Shown in pieces: positions 60,716-64,000 of a stretch of DNA of 64,000 bases. Where the stretch lies: contig NC_007404.1 in the NCBI RefSeq assembly GCF_000012745.1, positions 1,054,001 to 1,118,000 on the forward strand, written 5' to 3'. Under the pieces are notes generated by a model, which saw nothing but the letters and a program-made list of their open reading frames with translations, had not been told where the DNA came from and did no database searches. The first letter of the stretch is position 1; each line of letters starts with the position of its first letter. A program made the position numbers and the translations under genes. The stretch comes from Thiobacillus denitrificans ATCC 25259 (GTDB lineage: Bacteria > Pseudomonadota > Gammaproteobacteria > Burkholderiales > Thiobacillaceae).

Positions 60716-61507
60716 TTACAAACCCAGTTCGGTGTCGCCGGCGGGTTGCCGATACTTGCTTCGCGGCGGCCACGGACGTGCGCGCCAGTCGGGTTCGAGC
60801 GCGAACGACGAGCGGCTGCGACCCGGAAGCAGCGCACCGTTGCCGGCGCCGCAGGCGTAGTCGTAATAAAGCTTGATCACTTCTTCCCGCGTGGTCTGCT
60901 GCGCGGCGGGATGGGCGACGCATGCGTCGATCCATTCGCGCACCCGCGCGTAACGAGATGCCGTGGGCAACTCGAAGTCTTCGTAGTATTCGAGAAACCA
61001 GAAGCGCTGGAAGAAGGGCGTGAACACGGTCTCGGCCCAGCCGAAGGTCTCGAACAGGAAAGGCCCCGGCGCGCCGTGTTCGAGCAGGAAGTCATCGAGC
61101 TGCGCGTACTGCTTGAGCATGTTCTCGCGCAAGGCGTCGCGCTGCTTGGGGTCCTGGTTCATGAGCCAGCCGTAGCCCGCGGCGACGAAATCGCGGTCCA
61201 TTGTCGTCAGCATGTTCTCGACCGCCCGCCGGTAGGGGTCGGTTTGTGCGATCTGCGGCTCGCGATAGATATCCTCGAAGTAGCGCAGGATGACGAGGCT
61301 TTCCTTGATGACGCGGCCGTCCGCGGTTTCGAGGACGGGCAGCGCTGTGGTGCCGCGCGTTTTCTGCAACAGCCAGTCGGGCCGCGGCGCGGTGATGTCG
61401 ATCATGCGGAAGTCGACGTCCTCGCGTCGGCCCTTGAGCGACAGCAGGATCTCGACGCGCTGACAGAACGGGCATACCGGGATGTGGTAGACAGTCGGGC
61501 GCGTCAT
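60716..61507 (-). CDS. Glutathione S-transferase family protein
   Basis: The 263-residue protein has a thioredoxin-like N-terminal domain with the redox motif CPFC (HIPVCPFCQRVEILLS) and a helical GST C-terminal domain. The cysteine motif is that of the omega/glutaredoxin-like classes, suggesting thiol transfer rather than detoxification. It follows the phospholipase D gene after 20 nt on the same strand. Confidence 0.88.
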   Translation of the reverse strand: MTRPTVYHIPVCPFCQRVEILLSLKGRREDVDFRMIDITAPRPDWLLQKTRGTTALPVLETADGRVIKESLVILRYFEDIYREPQIAQTDPYRRAVENMLTTMDRDFVAAGYGWLMNQDPKQRDALRENMLKQYAQLDDFLLEHGAPGPFLFETFGWAETVFTPFFQRFWFLEYYEDFELPTASRYARVREWIDACVAHPAAQQTTREEVIKLYYDYACGAGNGALLPGRSRSSFALEPDWRARPWPPRSKYRQPAGDTELGL

Positions 61508-61527
61508 GATGTCTTGCGTCTCCTTGG

Positions 61528-62787
61528 TCAGACTTGCGAGCGGAACAATGCGGAGCCGTGTTCGAGCAGCTTCTCGCGCCAGGGGCGGCGCTTCCACGCA
61601 TCGTAGTCGACCCGCCGGGCTTTTCTGAGGTCGTCCTCGAAGATCGCGATCTGGCGCGCTGCGAAGGCGTGGTCGTAGATGTTGAGATTGGCTTCGTCGT
61701 TGAGGCGGAACGATCGCGAATCGAAGTTGGTCGAGCCGACCGACACCCAGACGTCGTCGACGATCATGAGCTTGCAGTGGAACATCGTAGGCTGATATTC
61801 GTATATCTCGGCCCCCGCCACGAGCAACGCGCCCCAGCGGGCGCGCGACGCGCGGCGCGCGAGCCCCGAGTCGGTGTGCCTGCCGGGCACGAGGATCCTG
61901 ACTTTCACGTCCCGGCGCAGCGCGCGGGTGAGGGTCTCTACCGAAAGGTCGTCAGGCACGAAATAAGCATTGGCGATATAGACCGTTTCGCGCGCCGCCG
62001 CGATCGACAGCAGATACATCAGGCGCACGCTTTCGCTGCCTTCCGACGAGGAGCTCTTGAAGACCTGAGCGTAGTGCTCGCCGACGGGCTCGAGCGCCGG
62101 AAAATAGTCCTCACCGTGCAACACCGCCCCGCTGGTTTTCATCCAGTTGTCGAGGAAGGCCGCCTGCATGTGGGCGACCACGGGACCTTCGACGCGGAAA
62201 TGCGAGTCCCGCCAGTGATTGTCATCCTGCGCATGGCCGAGCCAGGTGTCGGCGATGCCGACGCCGCCCGTGAAGCCGATGTGCCCGTCGACGACCAGGA
62301 GTTTGCGGTGCGTGCGGTTGTTCATGCGCGCGAGGTGGTACCAGTGCAGCGGGTGATATTTGAGGATCTCGACTCCGCCGTCTTTCATCAGCTCGAGCAA
62401 GTCGTCTTCCATCTTGACGCTGCCCGCCCAGTCGACGAGGACATGGACCTTGACCCCGGCGCGTGCGCGTTCGGCGAGCGCCTCGGCAAATTCCTTGCCG
62501 ATTTCGCCAGACCAGTAGATGTAGGTCTCGAAGGTGATCGTTTTGCGCGCCGCGCGAATCGCCGCCAGCATCGGTGGAAAGATCTCGTCGCCGTTGATGA
62601 GCTCCTGGGCGCGGTTGCCCGGGACGAGTGGCGGGCCGAGCAGATGGCTCATCGAGCGCAGGAACTGCGGGTCGTGGATGAAATAGAGCTCGCTGATCCG
62701 GGTCTGGACCTTCTTTTCCCCCGGCAGAAAGTTCAGCGCGATGACGGTGGCCAGCACCGCGCCGAGGACGATCCAGAAAACGAGCAT
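61528..62787 (-). CDS. Cardiolipin synthase / phospholipase D family protein
   Basis: The 419-residue protein has one N-terminal membrane anchor (LVFWIVLGAVLATVIALNFL) and two HKD motifs: HRKLLVVDGHIGFTGG and HCKLMIVDDVWVSVGSTNFD. It is of the bacterial cardiolipin synthase B type, joining phosphatidyl groups at the membrane. ATG 62787 lies before the anchor; a start at 62856 is open too. Confidence 0.88.
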   Translation of the reverse strand: MLVFWIVLGAVLATVIALNFLPGEKKVQTRISELYFIHDPQFLRSMSHLLGPPLVPGNRAQELINGDEIFPPMLAAIRAARKTITFETYIYWSGEIGKEFAEALAERARAGVKVHVLVDWAGSVKMEDDLLELMKDGGVEILKYHPLHWYHLARMNNRTHRKLLVVDGHIGFTGGVGIADTWLGHAQDDNHWRDSHFRVEGPVVAHMQAAFLDNWMKTSGAVLHGEDYFPALEPVGEHYAQVFKSSSSEGSESVRLMYLLSIAAARETVYIANAYFVPDDLSVETLTRALRRDVKVRILVPGRHTDSGLARRASRARWGALLVAGAEIYEYQPTMFHCKLMIVDDVWVSVGSTNFDSRSFRLNDEANLNIYDHAFAARQIAIFEDDLRKARRVDYDAWKRRPWREKLLEHGSALFRSQV

Positions 62788-63093
62788 TTTTGTTCTTGAA
62801 GACGCCCTGAGGTTGAGATGCCCATCGCGCAAAGGGATGGGGCCGGGCGGCGCCACCCGCTATCGCGCACCGCTGGCCCATCCTAATTCATCGCCGTCCG
62901 TGCTTCCAGCCTCGGGGCGGCCTGGTAGCGGAGATCAGCGTAGACCTACACGGCGGGACGGTCCCGACCGGCAGAGACGGCACGAGGCCGGCGATATCGT
63001 GCAAACGGGTTCGCGGCGACGCGCTGCGAACGCCGCGGCTGTAGCCTCGCTTCGGCAGCAGTCGAACCCTTAACGCAAAGTGGAGGATAGAAA
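62788..63093. other. Intergenic region between divergent genes
   Basis: These 306 nt separate the phospholipase D and lipoprotein genes. They must contain both promoters. A GGGACGGTCCC palindrome is the only motif that stands out. I see no gene. Confidence 0.5.
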
Positions 63094-63339
63094 ATGAAAC
63101 TAGCGACTGGATTGATCTTGGTGCCGGCACTCGTCATGGGTCTCGCCGCTTGCGACGTCAAACAGACCGAAGAGGGCAAGCTGCCGGACGTCGACGTCGA
63201 GGGCGGCCAGGCGCCGAACTACGACGTCGATGCGGGCGACGTCGACGTCGGCTCCGAGAAAAAGGAAATGACGGTGCCGACGATCGACGCGGATACCCCG
63301 GCCCAGGACGAGGCCGAGGAAAAGGCCGGCAAGGACTGA
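63094..63339 (+). CDS. Small acidic lipoprotein
   Basis: The 81-residue product has a lipoprotein signal with lipobox LAAC at residues 17-20, then a highly acidic tail with repeated DVDV/DVDAGDVDVG segments. The mature part is likely unstructured or metal-binding. A GGAGGA ribosome binding site precedes the ATG. Family unknown. Confidence 0.72.
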   Translation: MKLATGLILVPALVMGLAACDVKQTEEGKLPDVDVEGGQAPNYDVDAGDVDVGSEKKEMTVPTIDADTPAQDEAEEKAGKD

Positions 63340-63740
63340 GTCTCCGGCACAAGTGCCCGCGCGCGCGACGGTTGCGGTCGGCGCGGGCCGATTCCTCTGG
63401 TCCGGGCCCGAGGCTGCCCTCTCACGGTGCCGGATGGCCGGCGCGCCGTCCGATCCCGTTGCCCGGCAGAACCCACGTTTCGTCTCGACCGATGGCAACG
63501 CCGAGCCGCGCCGCTGATCGGCGCCGCCGCGTCGAGCGCGCTGACGATATTTCTCCTCTCATTCGAACGTTTTCCTAGCGGGCCGATCCATCAGAGGACG
63601 GTCAAGTGCGCTCGGCGTTTCGGCGCCTGCGCCCGTCGCCCCTGCAGGCGTTGACCCGCTTGCGCGCGGCCCCACGCAAAGCGGCCCTGTCCCCCAACAT
63701 GCGGCCGTAACGGCCCGTTCGACTTATGGAGAAACGATTC
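63340..63740. other. Intergenic region of about 400 nt
   Basis: No convincing gene is present; the open frames on both strands are short and unlike known proteins. A GGCCGTAACGGCC inverted repeat lies near 63703-63715, just before the DsrE-family gene. Confidence 0.5.
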
Positions 63741-64000
63741 GTGAAAGTCCCGCCCAAGATTGCCGCGCTGGCCTTGTTCCTCGCGCTCCCCGTTCCGTTG
63801 CATGCATTTGCCGAAGAATTCGCGCCCTACGGCACCGCCAAGGTCGACATGCACGCGATGCCCGTGACCGACGTCGTGTTCGACGTCAACTACGAGGACC
63901 CGCAGCAGTTGAACATCCTCTACAACTTCATCCGCAACACGCAGGCAGTCACCAAGGGCAAGGTCGCGGTGGTGACCCATGGCCCCGAGTTGCGCGCCTT
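63741..64000 (+). CDS. DsrE-family protein with signal peptide (3' end cut by window edge)
   Basis: The fragment starts MKVPPKIAALALFLALPVPL, a signal peptide ending AFA, then TDVVFDVNYEDPQQLNILYN and GKVAVVTHGPELRA. The beta-alpha pattern VFDVNYEDP...VAVVTHG is that of DsrE/DsrF-like proteins that handle sulfur. GTG at 63741 with GGAG 9 nt upstream is preferred; ATG 63726 in the same frame lacks a ribosome binding site. Confidence 0.72.
   Translation, partial: MKVPPKIAALALFLALPVPLHAFAEEFAPYGTAKVDMHAMPVTDVVFDVNYEDPQQLNILYNFIRNTQAVTKGKVAVVTHGPELRA

Noticed and set aside
63591-63980. Minus-strand frame opposite the DsrE-family gene
   Set aside because: It covers the DsrE start and signal peptide on the other strand and has no coding character.

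Overview
The window is about 68% GC, densely coded and has short gene gaps, many ATGA-type overlaps and frequent GTG/TTG starts. Gene content and order (fbpABC, trxB-smr-bcp, ftsK, ispDF, thrS-infC-rpmI-rplT-pheST-ihfA-merR-tRNA-Pro, moa/mob/moe genes, many GGDEF/EAL proteins) suggest a betaproteobacterium, most likely of the Rhodocyclales (Azoarcus/Thauera-like). That placement is an inference from content and style, because no rRNA is present. No integrase, transposase, prophage or CRISPR array was seen. The window is ordinary chromosome with small accessory patches.

Layout: 1-3.3 kb is an iron(III) ABC importer (fbpC cut by the window edge, fbpB, fbpA) with a Fur-like box before fbpA and a terminator-like hairpin at the start of fbpB. 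3.4-5.3 kb holds a secreted unknown, an NlpC/P60 peptidase and a DUF6781-like protein. 5.3-12.2 kb has a UbiB kinase, a GGDEF-EAL enzyme coupled to a secreted hydrolase, and a YoaA/DinG helicase. 12.25-12.91 kb is a gene-free imperfect palindrome of about 660 bp. 13-15 kb is a trxB-smr-bcp thiol-redox operon. 15.2-19.2 kb is the overlapping run ftsK-ispD-ispF-thpR. After a second GGDEF-EAL gene, tRNA-Val leads into the translation block thrS-infC-rpmI-rplT-pheS-pheT-ihfA-merR and tRNA-Pro, followed by sodB. A lower-GC patch (30.2-31.0 kb) holds a frameshifted membrane-protein gene.

31-37.2 kb is the most distinctive region. A tightly packed minus-strand series, selD-egtD-selO-lipoprotein-DUF6499-like, is divergent from an EgtB/SenA-family gene. 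It contains hercynine synthesis, selenophosphate synthesis and a sulfoxide/selenoneine synthase homologue, but no selenosugar synthase (SenB) in the window. 37.2-40.7 kb is molybdenum cofactor synthesis (moaA divergent from mobB-moeA-moaD-moaE) with a ModE-type box in the shared promoter. A ModE DNA-binding domain without its molybdate domain is encoded at 46 kb. 40.7-43.8 kb is a MarR-cytochrome b561-YceI-YceI operon with a doubled operator, followed by a third yceI copy that is frameshifted and sits behind a sigma-54 promoter.

43.8-64 kb carries rlhA, DUF302, crcB-DUF190-TauE, a diguanylate cyclase split by an in-frame amber codon, an MBL hydrolase, a 1058-residue PAS/GAF/GGDEF/EAL protein, GyrI-like and CbiB-like genes, a fused SpmAB coupled to ppx, cfa, a VOC protein, a GST and a phospholipase D/cardiolipin synthase. 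It ends with an acidic lipoprotein and a DsrE-family gene cut by the window edge.
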